From contig NC_073307.1 of the NCBI RefSeq assembly GCF_027595985.1, positions 35,716,234 through 35,780,233 of the forward strand: DNA of 64,000 nt, read 5' to 3'. This DNA comes from Sorex araneus (taxonomy: Eukaryota; Chordata; Mammalia; Eulipotyphla; Soricidae). The notes below the pieces were generated by a model. That model made no database searches, was not told where the DNA came from, and worked only from the letters and a program-made list of their open reading frames with translations. Both the position numbers and the translations under genes were made by a program. This document shows, piece after piece, positions 45,549 to 57,840 of this stretch (the first letter of the stretch is position 1; every line of letters begins with the position of its first letter).

Positions 45549-45985
45549 TCTGCTTTAAGTTTTATTATTTCTTTGCTTCAGTCTGGTTTGGGTTCCTTCT
45601 GCTGGTCCTTTTCTAAAATTTTGAGCTGTGAGGTCAAGTTATCTATGTAGGCCCTTTCTTCCTTCCTGAGGAATGTTTGCAGAGCTATAAATTTTCTCCT
45701 TTACATGGCATTAGCTGCATCCCATAGGTTTTGGTAGCTTGTGTCTTCATTCTCATTTGTTTCAAGGTATCTTTTGATTTCTTCCTTGATGTCTTTCCTG
45801 GCCCACTCATTGTTCAACACTGAGTTGTTTAATTTCCAGGTGTTTGATTTGGTTCTCCATGTCTGTGTGTGATTAGCTTCTATCTTCAGCGCATCGTGGT
45901 CTGAAAAGATAGTTAATACAATTTCTATCTTCCCTATTCTATTGAGATATGTTTTGTGACCCAGCACATGGTCTATTTTGGAAAT

Positions 45986-46633
45986 GTTCCGTGTGCACTT
46001 TAAAGAAAGACTAAAGAGACTAAGACAAGAAAAACCCTACAAGAACTACATATCCCACAGAAAGATAACACAAAATCCCATGACAATAATCCCTCTCAAT
46101 ATAAATGGCCTACGTGCACCAATCAAGAGACACAGAGTGGCAAAATGGATTCGGAAACTAAACCCAACATTCTTCTGCCAACAAGAAACACACCTGAATA
46201 GTCTGAGCAAACACAGACTCAAAGTCAAAGGATGGAAAACAATCCTGCAAGCAAACAACTACCTCAAAGAAGCTAGGGTGTTCATACTAGTAATCAACAA
46301 CATAGATTGCAGGTTGAAAAATATTAGAAGGGACAGCAAAGGTCATTTTCTATTTATCAAGGGAAATGTACAACAGGAAGAAATCACACTCTTAAACATA
46401 AATGCACCTAATGAGCAACTAGCTAAATACTTAAAATAACTGCTAATAGACTTTAAGGAAGACATCATTAGCAGCACAATAGTAGTTGGAGACTTCAAAA
46501 CCACCTTATTACCTCTGGATAGATCAACAAGAACAAAACTCAGCAAGAAAACACTGACTCTGAAGGAAGAATTTGGAGAGGGCTAATTGACCTATACAGG
46601 GCTTTACACCCCAAGAAGAAAAAATACACATTC
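45986..46633 (+). mobile_element. Inverted 5' segment of the nested L1
   Basis: Plus-strand frame 45978-46439 reads the ORF1 C-terminal KPYKNYISHRK-like region and then the start of ORF2 (IIPLNINGLRAPIKRHRVAKWIRK, FCQQETHLN, HRLKVKGWK), which is the endonuclease N-terminus. It continues out of frame to 'tatacagggctttacaccccaag'. The flanking L1 piece picks up a few codons later on the other strand, so little was lost at the inversion. Confidence 0.88.
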
Positions 46634-46649
46634 TCATATATGCATTTTC

Positions 46650-48394
46650 ATCTTTCAACTTACCTTTCTTGGTTTTGACCTTAAAATAAGATGTTTGCAT
46701 TCCTACATTTTAAAAAATTCTTCTCATCATTTAAACTGCTTTTCTTATTCCATAAAGTAAGGTGAAAATACAGTGTAAGAGTCATTCAGGAATTCTGATT
46801 ATGAAAATCATTCTAGTTTTCTTAATGTCTTTTCATAAGCAAAAACATATTACTTGGTCTTTTGTGAAAGCTAATTCACATTATGTGAACTTTCAAAAGG
46901 CAGTGATACCTATATACACGCACACATAGACACACACAACCAACGTGTCAATGGACTGCCATTATTTTCCTTTAGTTTTTATAAATTTACTTATAGTGTT
47001 CCAATTATGGGTTTATCTTTACTCTGTTGTGAGTTGGATGCTGAGGTTTATAAAGATAGAGGTACTTTAAAATACATGGTCAGACTTTGACACTTCTTAT
47101 ATAGAACTAGGACTCAGAAAATATCCTCAGGAGAAAACTAGTCAAGACATCTATGCTTTTAATTTGTCATTTCAACCCATGGCACAAAAAAAAGCCTTAC
47201 AGAAACTCCTTTTCCCTGAAGAAAGTGTTTCTCCAGGGTAAAGCTAATCCTCAGTTTGTGCTTCAAATTCACAAATACCCTAAGGAACAAATTTTTGCTA
47301 ATTACCTCAGAACAACTTTTTACATTTTCTGGAGTTTTCGGTTCTTTGTAAATGTCTTCAAACTAATATTTGTGACATTGACCTGCTAGATAAGGTAAAT
47401 GAACTAGGACAAACAATCTTGGTTTGTTGGATACAAACCAAAATCAAGATCAGTTGTAACTGATGACTGACATATGACCTTGGTATAAATGGAATTCTTT
47501 TTTTTTGCTGCACAAAAATTATTAAGATTCTTGTGACCTGAAACAATGAAACAAGCCACATGTTTGTTTTTTTTTTCAGTCTCTGTGGGTAAGAATCTTA
47601 GGGTGGCCTTTCTGGATTATCTGATGAGAGATTCACAAGGCTTTATAGTGTTGGTTAGACTACATTCTCCTCTGCAACTGGTTATTCTTCAAAGCCCACA
47701 TGCCCAGTGGCAGGTTTCATTTTCCTGTGGTTGTAAGACTAATGACCCACTCTCTTATTGTTAATTAGCTATGAAACTTTTTAAAGAGAACACTTGGAGG
47801 ACGACCCATATTGGTCATTTGGACATTGCTTCTTAATTGTCCAAAAGCAATTCTCTCATTTACTAAGAGTCTTGTATACTGTCACTACCTGTAGGATTGA
47901 TTGTCCCATCACTTTTATCATATTTCCCCACCTAAAAACAGTCATAGTGTCTCTGTTCACTGAGAAGAAGATTATGAAATGTTATGACAGTGTTAACTCT
48001 GCAGCAATAACTAGTAGCTTTAAAATTTCAGTGGTTTACATTACAAGGCTTATTTTACTTTCATTTTTACATGATACCAGGTGGGGTTTGACTATATTCC
48101 AAATTTTTTACTCTAAAAACTTGATTTAAGCTTTGATCTGTATACATAATTTATGGCATAGGGAAGAGCAACTCTAAAATTTCTACTGGGAAATACTATG
48201 CCATTTCTCCTTGATTCCATTGGTCAATGCAGACCATTTGGGCTAACATAACAAATCTTTGGGAAAATACAGTCCTTGCAGAGAGGAAGTTGTCAGATAA
48301 TTATGGATAATACAGAAACCACAAACAGCAAGACAAGGAATTATATTAATGAGCATAAAAGAAATTAAAAAGACTCTACCATCTAAGTAACATA
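46650..48394. other. Unique intergenic sequence
   Basis: About 1.7 kb without recognisable repeats, apart from a short CA-rich run near 46917. Frames at 47153-47389 and 47794-48129 have no known domain. Confidence 0.5.
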
Positions 48395-48432
48395 CATATA
48401 TATATATGTATATATATGTATATATATATATG
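48395..48432. repeat. (TA)n microsatellite
   Basis: Alternating TA with ATGT interruptions. Confidence 0.9.
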
Positions 48433-48549
48433 GAGGTAGAGAGAAATGAATGAGGCTTTATAACAAAATTCACATGTCAGCAGTAATAGAATATTTTTCT
48501 GGTAAAGAAAATCCTTTAATAACTGAATAAGGAAATGCAATGTAGTAAA

Positions 48550-48950
48550 GGGCGGGGGTGCCTAGATTGCCCTTGGCCCCAAAGTATAGGTACGAGAAGG
48601 ACAGAGAAGAAAAGAAATCCAAGGGGAAGAAGATGAGATAGGGAGGTAATGGGGGAACAAGAGTTAAGGGCCTTGAATATACTATGTATTTGGGCAAGTG
48701 GTACAGTGCTATATACAAAACACAAATTCAATAACACTAAAATCATGAGATCCAAATTACACACTAAACTTTCAAGGTGGCAAACTGGGGCAACAGGGAT
48801 GGGGGCAGGAGGGAGCATGGGAAAAGAGGTGAAGGGAAATTGACTCTGCTTTCGTGATTGGTATTTGACCATTATATGCCTAAAACTCAATGATCAATAA
48901 CTTTGTAAATCATGGCTCTTTAAGACACAAAACTTAAATATAAAATAAAT
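48550..48950 (+). mobile_element. L1 3' UTR fragment, sense
   Basis: G-rich UTR ('ggggcaacagggatgggggcaggaggg') and the end 'aataactttgtaaatcatggctctttaagac' match the 3' terminal sequence of shrew L1 copies. The 5' limit is approximate. Confidence 0.65.
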
Positions 48951-50059
48951 TTATTTTTTTAAGAATAACAATACTCCTCCAGGATGTTATAACCAGAAAG
49001 ATACTGCTTGGAATTTTTTTCCATGGAGTTGTATTCTCCTTACATATTTCCTTAAATATTTTAAGTATTAACTTCTTATCAGATAAGTGATTTGCAAACA
49101 TTTTTCTCATTTGATACATCTATTCACTGTGTTGACAGCTTCTTTTGGTGTGCACAATAAATTTTTATTGTTTATAGTTCCCCTTATTTTTTTATTTTTG
49201 TGTGCTTTGGTCATGTCCAAAAATCATTATTAACACCCTTTTACAAGAAGTATTATGCCTTTGTTTCTTCTGAGATTTTCATGGTTTCATTTAAGTATTT
49301 GATTTAGTTTGAGCTAAATTTTGTGCTTTAAGATAGTTCAGTTTCTTTCTTTTACATGGTAATATCTACTTATCCTAATACTATCAATTGAAGAAACTGC
49401 CTTCTTTCCATTGTGCATTTTTGACTCCCTTGTTAAATGTAAGTTTACAGTATAAATTTGAATTTGGAGTTAAACATAGACACATACTTCAATAAAATAG
49501 AACTTTGATATATGTGTCTGTGTTTAATGCCAGTACAACAGTGTTTTGATGACTGCAGTTTTACAGAACAGCTTTATATCAGGAAGTGTGATAACCTCCA
49601 AGTTGGTTTGTTTTTTCTCAAGTATTTTGTTTTGGGTTTTGATTTTGATTTTTTTTCATTTTTGCTTTTTATGTTTTCAGATATTTTTTTCAGACTCTAT
49701 AAAAATTTCACTGGAAACTTGATAGGACTTTTATTGAGTCTGTGTTTGGCTTTTGGTAGCATTGACATTTAATAGTATTAATCTTTCAATTCATAAACAT
49801 GGGATACCTTTCCATCTCTTGGTGTCTTCTCTAATCAGCCTTATTATTGTTTCTATCATACAGATATTTAACTTCTTCATTTAAGATTATTCATAAGTAC
49901 TGTTCTGATGCTATCATAGATGGGGTCAGCATCTTTATTTCCTTTTCAGAAATTTCTTTGTGTATGTAAAAGCTACTGATTTTTCATCTTAGTCTTATAT
50001 CCTGCAATTAACTAAATTCACAAATTGGATAGGAGAGTTTGAATCTTTGTTCTGTTTTG

Positions 50060-50219
50060 TTTTCGTTTTTGGCTTTTTGAGTCATACTCGGACGCCTGAC
50101 TCTGAACTCAGGAGTTACTTCTGGTGGTGCTCAAGGAACCATATGATATGCTGGGAATCGAAACTGGGTCAGTCACTTGCAAGGCAAATGCTCTATCTGC
50201 TGAACAATCACTCTAGTCC
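50060..50219 (-). mobile_element. SINE-A, diverged, antisense
   Basis: 'gaactcaggagttacttctggtggtgctcaaggaaccatatgatatgctgg' order with an inverted head ending 'caatcactctagtccc'. It ends exactly where the 3' end of the RTE copy should be. Confidence 0.85.
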
Positions 50220-50220
50220 C

Positions 50221-51463
50221 TCGTTAGAGTCTCCATTCGTCCCTGTCGCATGCTAGTGTAGCCCAATGGCATCTGCTCAGTCCAGGAACACGATGAACCT
50301 CAAACCGTTCATTCAAGGTCTTGACAAAGAAGTCTGATGATCTCATAGGTGGGGGCCCATGAGTTCTTTTGACGTCCCATGGAATTCAGTCGGTAACAGC
50401 TCTAGTCTAGCGGTTGTCTCCAAATCGCATTACATGTCCAGCCCACCTGATTTGTGACACCTTGGCAAATGAGACAGGCGTCCCTGATTCTTGATCATCG
50501 ATGGAGGTCGGAACTTCAGATTCCTTCTCTCACTTGAGTGAAACCCGATACTCCAAGCATAGCTCTTTTGATTCCTCTTTGGGAGACCCAAATAGCGTTC
50601 TCATCCTGCTTTCATAGGGCCCAGGTCTCTGAGACATATGTTAGTGCAGGAAGAACGGTGGAGTCAAAAAAATGTGTCTGGCGCCAGAGGTTCTTCAGAC
50701 TCTTAACTTCTTTGACACTTTTGAAGGCATTCCACACCGCTCTCTTCCTCCTGGGCAGCTCAGCTGCCAGGTCATTCATCATGTTGAGTTCTCCACCCAG
50801 GTACACATAACTGCTACATTCGGAGATGTTCATTCCACTGAGAGCAAATAGAGTGTCAAGAACTAGTCCGTTTCTCGTGAACATTGTCTTCGTGAGATTC
50901 AGCTGTAGTCCAACAATTCCACAATCGTGGTCGAAGTCGGCCAGAATTCGTGATGCTTGGCGAATGTTTGGTGTTATTAGAATGATGTCATCGGCAAAGC
51001 GGAGGTGGTATAGTTGCCAACCGTCTATCTTCACTCCCATTCCTTGTTATTCCTGTCCTTCCATGAAGTTCTTGAGGGTTGCACTGAAGAGTTTCAGTGT
51101 AATGGTATCACCCTGTTGAACCCCTCTCTTTATGTCGATGATCGCTTTCTTGTAGAATGGTGAGATCCTAGTGCTGAATCCGTAATACAGCTCATGAAGA
51201 TCCTGATATTGAGTTTGAACACCGTGTTTGGCTAGGGCTTCAATGACTGCTTCAGTCTCAACAGAACAAAGGCCCTCTTTAAGTCAATGAACGTTAGACA
51301 GAGTGGCATCTTGAACTCTCGCAAAACCTCAGTGGGCTTGGTCACCATGTAGATATGGTCGATCATGCTGAATCCTTTTCGGAACCTAGCCTGCTCGCAT
51401 GATTGTCCTTCATCTAGTGTTCTGTCAATCCTATTCAGGATGACTCAAGTGAATAACTTCAGT
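50221..51463 (-). mobile_element. RTE-clade LINE fragment (copy 3), 3' end missing
   Basis: Minus-strand translation of 50612-51040 gives MGVKIDGWQLYHLRFADDIILITPN and the downstream SSYVYLGGELNM and YVSETWAL blocks, colinear with copy 1. The FADD codons are at 50987-50998. Sequence at 51095-51140 covers the RQGDT region and 51430-51463 the region before it. Several frameshifts are present. The copy lacks the last 50 or so bases, including the shared SINE tail, and is 5'-truncated. Confidence 0.85.
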
Positions 51464-51800
51464 TCAGTTGTTGTATTTTTCAAGTGTAAGTTTTCAGAGG
51501 TAGGAATAATGGTTGATGTTTTCTTGTCATGTTTTAAAATTATGTTCACATATTGCTTCCCTAATTTTTAAGTTTATCTGGACTATCCTGTAGTCCACTG
51601 AATTACTCTAAGTAGATTGTATAAAATTTTTAATGATTCATAAATCTCCTTTTCTTAGGTCAGTATTGAAGCTTTACAATGTCATCTTTACCTGTTTTGT
51701 TTTGTTTTATATCCTTGATTTCTTACATTGGCATTTTCATGTTTAGTAATGTGGCTTCTCTTCCAAAGTTTACATATTTGCTTTGGTCCAGATAGTTTTT

Positions 51801-51973
51801 TTTTTTTTTGCTTTTTGGGTCACACCTGGCGAATGCTCAGGGGTTACTCCTGGCTCTGCACTCAGGAATTACTCCTGGCGGTGCTCAGGGGACCATATGG
51901 GATGCTGGGATTTGAACCCGGGTCGGCCACGTGCAAGGCAAACACCCTACCCGCTGTGCTATCGCTCCAGCCC
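51801..51973 (-). mobile_element. SINE-A, young, antisense, 17-bp TSD
   Basis: Near-consensus copy with T12 start. TSD TGGTCCAGATAGTTTTT at 51784-51800 and 51974-51990. Its B box region reads in reverse as GGAATTACTCC..., with 'gctgtgctatcgctccagccc' at the head end. Confidence 0.93.
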
Positions 51974-51990
51974 TGGTCCAGATAGTTTTT

Positions 51991-53944
51991 AATAACCAAT
52001 TTAGTTTGGGCTTGGGTATTTGGATGTGTCAGCTGAAGATGTCCTTGGAGCAGGGAGCTTCTGTCATAGTTGGGGGGTGAGACAACTCTTTTGAGAATGG
52101 GGATGAGGGTTGTGCAAGTGTAGTGATGCAGCTGTAGCTTTGGTACCCTAGCTAGGTGGACCTGCCTGAAAGGCTCCACGGCTGCATGGGTTTTTCTTGT
52201 CAGACCTAGTACATAGTCAAACACTGGTATTATCATCAATAGGAATCTGAAGTGAGGAATGGCTTAAATTTAAACAGCTAACCAAGCACTTCACTACTTT
52301 TAAAGCAGCTCATTGCCTGGGGACCTAAATCAATTCTTAAGGGTGCACTGAATTTTTGGGTGTGCTTTGTAGTCTTGGGTCCAGTGAGATACCAGTTTTT
52401 TTCTGAAGTTGGAGGAAGCAACCAGCTGTGCTCTCAATTCCTCTGAACAACAGGTGTTGGATACCAGCTTCCTGTGTGCTCTTGGAACCCAACTTGAAGC
52501 CCAACTGAAATCTGAATTCAACCATAACCAGGGCATGAGTTAGGTTCACCTCCCTAAGTACAGCATGCAAAACTGCTCTAAAATCAGTGAAGTGTTTGGG
52601 TGGCTGTTTTAATTCAAGCAACTTTTACCTTAGATTCCTTGTCTGAAGAGTGCCACTGTTTTTGCGGTCTTTCTACCTTCTGTACCTTCTTTCAGCTTGA
52701 GCACTATTGAGTCATACAGCTGCTAGAGATTGTGAACGGCCCTTCAGTTCAGGTAGGTATTCTCCACCATCAAGTGGGGCCATGATTTAGCACCAGCAAA
52801 TCAGGCAGGCAGGCCAGCAAAGCTCTTTGTTTGAGGAATCCACTAAGGCAAGCAGATTTGCTCTCTGCCAAGTTCCTTGGGTAAAAGTGTGCACCAGCCT
52901 AGTTGTATAGACAAGCTGACTTGCGATTTGGGATTATTGCTTGGATACTGTGTCCTGGAAGTATGAACTCAGTCAGCCAAGACCCATAACTGGCAGCAGC
53001 CAGCTCCACAGTCAGATTTTTAGTAGTTGGCACCAGAAAGGGTGTTTTTTTTTTTTGTTCCATTGTATAATCAGATCTAGGGAACCCACAGAGATACCCA
53101 TAGAACTGGGCGGTGGAGTAGTGGCTCACCTTCCACTAGGTTCTCTTTTCCCATGGGGGGAAATAGTATGTGGGGCTATCCTGGGCCAGAGGAAGAGCAA
53201 TATTGTCGGCATGTAACATGGTGTATTATTGGCTTGTTGTGCTCTGTCTCTCGAGCAGGGCTGCTAAAGCCCCACTTCCAAGTTCAGGGACTATTCTCCA
53301 TCATGCCTTGCCCATGAACAATTGGTAGTTTGCCTTGTGATGGGAGAGTAATGCCAAGGATGTCACCGCCTTAATGACTTACTCTAACAATCTGTGTGTG
53401 TATGCATGTTTGTGCAAGTAATGTGAGTTATGTCATTCATGTCTACAAGCTCATTCTTGTGTTTAGATCTGAACCATTTAATTGTTTGTCTTTTCTTTAA
53501 CATAATGCATGATATTTAACTAAGAGACTCCAGGGACTTTATGGAGGAAAAATGACCTTGAAAATGAAAGTTAAATCAATAACAAGAACATACCCCTGTC
53601 AGAGAGAAAAGTTACTTTTAACCATCAATACAAACTTGTTATTGCTGTTAGCTTATTCTCAAACAGTTTCTATTCTAATCAGTTTACAAACGTTGATGGA
53701 GTTCAAGACAATACTAATTATAAATATTCTTACAAAAATAGCATAGAATCTAGCAATCTGGGAAAAGATTTCATTTCTGCTCCAAAAAAAAAAAAAAGGA
53801 TCATTACATCCTTTATACACTGTTCACATACCTACTCCAAGATGTTAATCTTTAAACAAAAATATTTTTGAATACCTCTCCAAGCAAGTCCATGTTTTAT
53901 AAATCAAAACACACATAAAATAACATTCTACTATATGGGGGGGG
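51991..53944. other. Unassigned sequence, GC-richer in the first 1.2 kb
   Basis: 51991-53230 is richer in G and C than its flanks and has no T-runs typical of antisense LINE DNA. I cannot assign it; an old LINE 5' region is possible. The frame at 52337-52621 (94 codons, minus) has no known domain. 53231-53944 is AT-rich with nothing recognised. Confidence 0.4.
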
Positions 53945-54055
53945 AGCAGGGGGCGAAGAGATAGTACAATGGGAAGGGCCCTGGCCTTGTATGTGCCGGC
54001 TAAGCAATAAGCCTTGAGAACTGCAGATTATGGCCCAAAAAACAAAAAAAAAAAA
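53945..54055 (+). mobile_element. SINE-A with internal deletion
   Basis: Head ('gcgaagagatagtacaatggg', 'ggccttgtatgtgccggc') is joined directly to the 3' end ('aataagccttgagaactgcagattatggccc') with A12. The middle of about 60 bp is missing. Confidence 0.7.
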
Positions 54056-54139
54056 GATTAAAAATAACATTAGATAGTAGGTCAAAATATATCCTTGTCA
54101 CAAAAGATTATGTGGAGGGCTAGTTACAGTATATGGGAG

Positions 54140-54400
54140 GATTGGTCAAATATGTCTTCTTTGAGAAAGTGACATTTGAGCTGACATCTGAAGGAGGAGA
54201 AGCAGTTAAGCGGGTGTAATTATATGGTATGAGGAAAAGCCAGGAGCATAGTTGCATGAAATCAGCTGTGAGACAGTATAGCAGAAAATGAGGAGGGAGA
54301 CCAGGATAATAATGCAGTCACAATATTTAATGACTGGGAAGATTCTGAATCTGAAAACCACTCCACAAAAAAGCAATCAATAATGTAGATGGAAACCTGG
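54140..54400 (-). mobile_element. L2 LINE fragment, antisense
   Basis: 'gaaagtgacatttgagctgacatctgaaggaggagaagcagtta' is the reverse of the conserved L2 3' region (a block ending in 'cagctcaaatgtcac'). Diverged; the end is not sharp. Confidence 0.6.
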
Positions 54401-54663
54401 GAAATGATTCAATCAATCATTGCCTTTCTCTGAAGGAGAATGGAGAGATGTCAGAAGAGTTAGATGCCAACATATAGAGAAATAAAAATAATTTCATAGG
54501 CTATTAAACTATGCATAGGCACAAGATACAAAGTGGAGAGGATAGAGATTTTGTTGGAAATACCTAAGATAAATACAAAGATAAATCAGCCAAGGATCAG
54601 GGCAAGCAATACTTGGAGCTGAGGAGTCAGTGGCATTAGACAGTCACTGAGAATATAATGCAT

Positions 54664-54697
54664 TTGTTTTATTTTATTTTATTTTATTTTATTTTGG
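54664..54697. repeat. (TTTTA)n microsatellite
   Basis: Six TTTTA/ATTTT units at the 3' (poly-T) side of an antisense SINE, so it probably grew from the SINE tail. Confidence 0.9.
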
Positions 54698-54836
54698 TTT
54701 GGTTTTGTCTTTGGCTTTGGTGCAGCTCAAGATTTACCCCCTTGCAGTGCTGAAGGAACCATATGTGAGAAAGGGATTGAATCAAGATTAGCCACAAATG
54801 AAGCAAAAGTCTTACCTCTATATTATCTTTCCAGCC
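54698..54836 (-). mobile_element. SINE-A, diverged, antisense
   Basis: 'ggctttggtgcagctcaag', 'gcagtgctgaaggaaccatatg', ending 'ttatctttccagcc'. Shortened but in order. Confidence 0.75.
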
Positions 54837-55929
54837 TTATCATGCATTTTAAACAAAATCCTGTTTATTGACTAGCACTATAACAGTTGAAATTATTTCT
54901 TGTATATTTTTACCCATATGTTCTTATAGTAAATAATGCAATAAAAGTTACTTAAGCATATGTATTTTCTAGAAAATATCAGACTTCTAAAAAGCATAGG
55001 CTTAGTAAGGTCAAAGTACACAGAATTATAGGAAATTTTTCTTGTTCTTGTTTATTTAAGGTCTATAAAGCAATAAGAAAAAAATTGCAGACACTATGAA
55101 AGAATATTTACAGTGTATAATCTTAATGTAAAACAGATTTTTTTGGGCCATGGATTATATGAGGTGGCTTCAGAAATTGGTCATAAAAATGGGCCAAATT
55201 GTGTGTGTGCTAAAGAGTCAAAGGCAGTTGAGAAAGAATCAAGAGTAGTTGACTTGTAGTTCTCAAGAAAGAATGGTACAGAACTGAGCCTTTAAATTCT
55301 AGTTCACTGAAAAAATTATTTTCAACTTAAACTTGCATTAATAATCTTAAAAAGAATCATGACCACTAATGTTATGGAAAAATTACACTCTTCCTATCTT
55401 TGGATGTCTGAACTCAATCATTACCAATCTGGTACAGAGATGACATAAAAATAATTGTATATTTTTGAAATGTAAGACCAGTTTTAATCTATCTCTTTTC
55501 CTCCACAAATAATTCTATTTCTGGAAAGAAGAAATACTGAGACTTTGCTGTTTAGTGTACATTAATGTATTTGTTACAGGCTTAGTTATTAGCTCTATTT
55601 AAAGGTGCATTTTTGGTTATGAGCATATAGTATCACAGTGTCAAGTAGCTATGTATCTTTAAATTCTACTGTATTCTACACACAGAAGATTTCTATGTAA
55701 ACTTACATGAACTTATAAGAACACAAGGTATTTGAAAACTATTAAGTGTACCGTGGATTTTGCTAATAGATCTTGACGTTTTCTTAATAGATATATGGGC
55801 TTTATCTCCTTTCTCATAAATCACAAATGTTATTTTGTTCTAGATAATTCTTAGCATAACTCCCATCTTAAAGTAACTTTATCCAGATACTTCTCCAACT
55901 AGTTACTCCATTTTACTGAAGATTTGTAG
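54837..55929. other. Unassigned AT-rich sequence
   Basis: About 1.1 kb with no recognisable feature. Confidence 0.45.
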
Positions 55930-56603
55930 GAGACATTTTATCTTCTTTTTGACGATGGATCTCCCACAAAACATTTTGTCCCTCATTTCTTCCAGTTATA
56001 TCTTGAGCTCACTCTCTCCAGACTTCTCATCACTTGACTGATATCACTCTTGTCCAAATGGATCATGACTTTCTAGATCCATATCCTATGGACACTTCTC
56101 TGTTCTACTTTTCCTTCCTTCACATAATGCATTGTCCCTACCCTGAAGCATGTTCATTTGACTTCTGAAACAATTTTTATTCCTATTTTATTTTGTTCCT
56201 CATCTCATCAGCTATCTTTCTGTTTTCTTTTCTAGTTTGTTCCCCCAGCTCTCAGCCCTCTGAATCAGAGTATCTCAAGTTCTGCCTTCAGAATTCTCCT
56301 CTGTCTACATCTACTTTGGGGTGAGTTCATCTACCCAAGGATCTAAATGCCATCTATACTTGGGTGACTAAATTTACTTTCCCAGCCTGTGAACTTTTCC
56401 CGGAATTCCAGGCTCATATGACCAATTCTCTGTGTCTTCATAAGTCAGTGCTAAAGCTTGCATCACAACCACAGCTACCCCTGCTGTCTTGCTTCTAGAA
56501 ACACCCCGGTCTGTGTAAATAGCCATTGTTTTATCCAGCTTTGCCAGCCAAGAGTCTTGGAGTTCAAATTTTCCCCATACTACATTCAATAACAGTAAAC
56601 TCT

Positions 56604-56952
56604 GTGTTTTTTTCACTTTTTATTGGATTTTTTTAATTGAATCACAGCGAGACACACAGTTACAAAGTTGTTCATGATTGGGTTTCAGTTATATAATGTT
56701 CCAACACCTGTCTCTTCACTAGTGCACATTTCCTACCTTCAATGTCCCCAGTTTTTTCTCTTCAGCTCCCCTCCCCCAGCCTGTCACCTTTCTCTATGGC
56801 AGGTACCTCTCTCTCTCTATATATATATATATGTATGTATATACATACATACATATATATATATTACTCTTCTTTTGCTCCTTTATGTTTGCAACACAAT
56901 ATACTGAAAGATTATCAGACATATCCCTTTACCTACTTTCAACACTCAGTTC
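56604..56952 (-). mobile_element. L1 3' UTR insertion, antisense, 13-bp TSD
   Basis: Antisense L1 tail: T-rich start, 'attgaatcacagcgagacacacagtt', 'atgattgggtttcagttatataatg' and the C-rich 3' UTR, with an expanded AT microsatellite inside (56813-56868). Flanks AACAGTAAACTCT (56591-56603) and AACAGTAAGCTCT (56953-56965) differ at one base. It interrupts L2. Confidence 0.85.
56813..56868. repeat. (CT/TA/CA)n microsatellite inside L1 3' UTR
   Basis: CTCTCT, then TATA, then alternating TACA/TATG units. Confidence 0.9.
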
Positions 56953-57840
56953 AACAGTAAGCTCTTAAAGTTCCTTCAAAACATATCTAAAACTTGACTG
57001 TTCATCACCTCATCAGTGTAACACTCTTGTCTAAATTACAAGCAACTTTTCTCTATGATTGCAATGGCACCCTAGCTCGTCTTCCTCCTTCTACCCTTGA
57101 ATCTTCCCTAACTCAACAGAGCAACACTCTAAAACCCACTGCAAGATCATTGCCAAAACCTCTGCTCAGAGTCTTCACAGTCACATCCATATGCTACATG
57201 ATCTATTTTGACATCCACAGATCACCTATCTCATATCATAGCCCTTCACCACCCTCCTGATAACAACCCCTAGTACTTTGCCTCAAGCCACATACATTGA
57301 CCTCCCCACTTTTCTCTTCAGTCACCTTTTGGCCCTTGCTGTTTTCTGTTTTCAGTGTTCTCCTCCAAATATCTACCTAGTCTGCTCTTCCACTTCCTCC
57401 AAATAGACCTGTGTTAAAGGGTAAGACCTTCCCAAAAAGTAATCAGCAGGAATAGAAAAAAATATGCTTTTTTTCTTCTCTCACAATAAGGTCTGCAAGG
57501 ACATGGATTTGTTAACTCATAAATCTTCGGGTTCTCTCACAGTGCCTGGTAAATAAGATACCCACTTTATACTAATTGAATGCATGCATTCATGAATTTG
57601 CTGGATAAACATACAGTCCAAAGTATCCCTTCCCTCCCTCTCTCTATGCCATAGGTCTCTTAGGATTTCTGAGCTGCCCACATCTTGCTCAGCTATTTCT
57701 CTGTGACACCATCCTCTATTCCTCAGCTCAGGCTAGAGTAGAAACTAGATTCTAGAGGACAGACTGTGGAACTCTTCTTATATTGTAAATTTGACTTTAT
57801 TTAGCCTCTAACCATATAGATTGCTCGTTTATTCTTTTTT

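Larger units (their letters stand above)
39779..46633 (-). mobile_element. L1 LINE with 5' inversion, hosting two LTRs and a SINE
   Basis: A 16-bp TSD (TCATATATGCATTTTC) at 39763-39778 and 46634-46649 bounds one L1 insertion. From the left it shows an antisense 3' UTR (39790-40260), the ORF2 C-terminal part, and the reverse transcriptase region (44034-44975, FADD codons at 44286-44297). The segment at 45701-45985 encodes the LGHKTYLN to WDAANAM stretch near the end of the endonuclease domain. From about 45986 to 46633 the strand flips to plus and carries the ORF1 end and the start of ORF2. This is a twin-priming inversion. Later insertions are LTR 2 (40323-41346), LTR 3 (42729-44027) and SINE-A (45364-45548). 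Without these the L1 is about 4.3 kb. Many stops; not active. Confidence 0.9.
48970..51800 (-). mobile_element. Old L1 ORF2 fragment, antisense, interrupted by SINE-A and RTE
   Basis: 48970-50035 follows old antisense L1 order: 'aacttcttatcagataagtg', 'ctttggtcatgtccaaaaatc', 'cttttattgagtctgtgtttgg'. Sequence from 51480 to 51800 looks like its continuation. The SINE-A at 50060-50219 and the RTE at 50221-51463 lie between. No open frame. Confidence 0.6.
55930..57600 (+). mobile_element. L2 LINE, 3' part, interrupted by an L1 tail
   Basis: The first piece (to 56603) follows the L2 RT 3' region: 'ggggtgagttcatctaccc', 'atgccatctatacttgggtgac', 'gaattccaggctcatatgacc'. The second (56966-57600) follows the L2 3' UTR, ending 'cacagtgcctggtaaataag' and 'aattgaatgcatgcattcatg'. 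It is split by L1 sequence at 56604-56952. Highly diverged, as expected for L2. Confidence 0.65.

Noticed and set aside
52337..52621. 94-codon minus-strand frame as a gene
   Set aside because: No domain, no codon pattern that I can judge as coding, and an overlapping frame exists on the same strand. Lies in unassigned GC-richer sequence.
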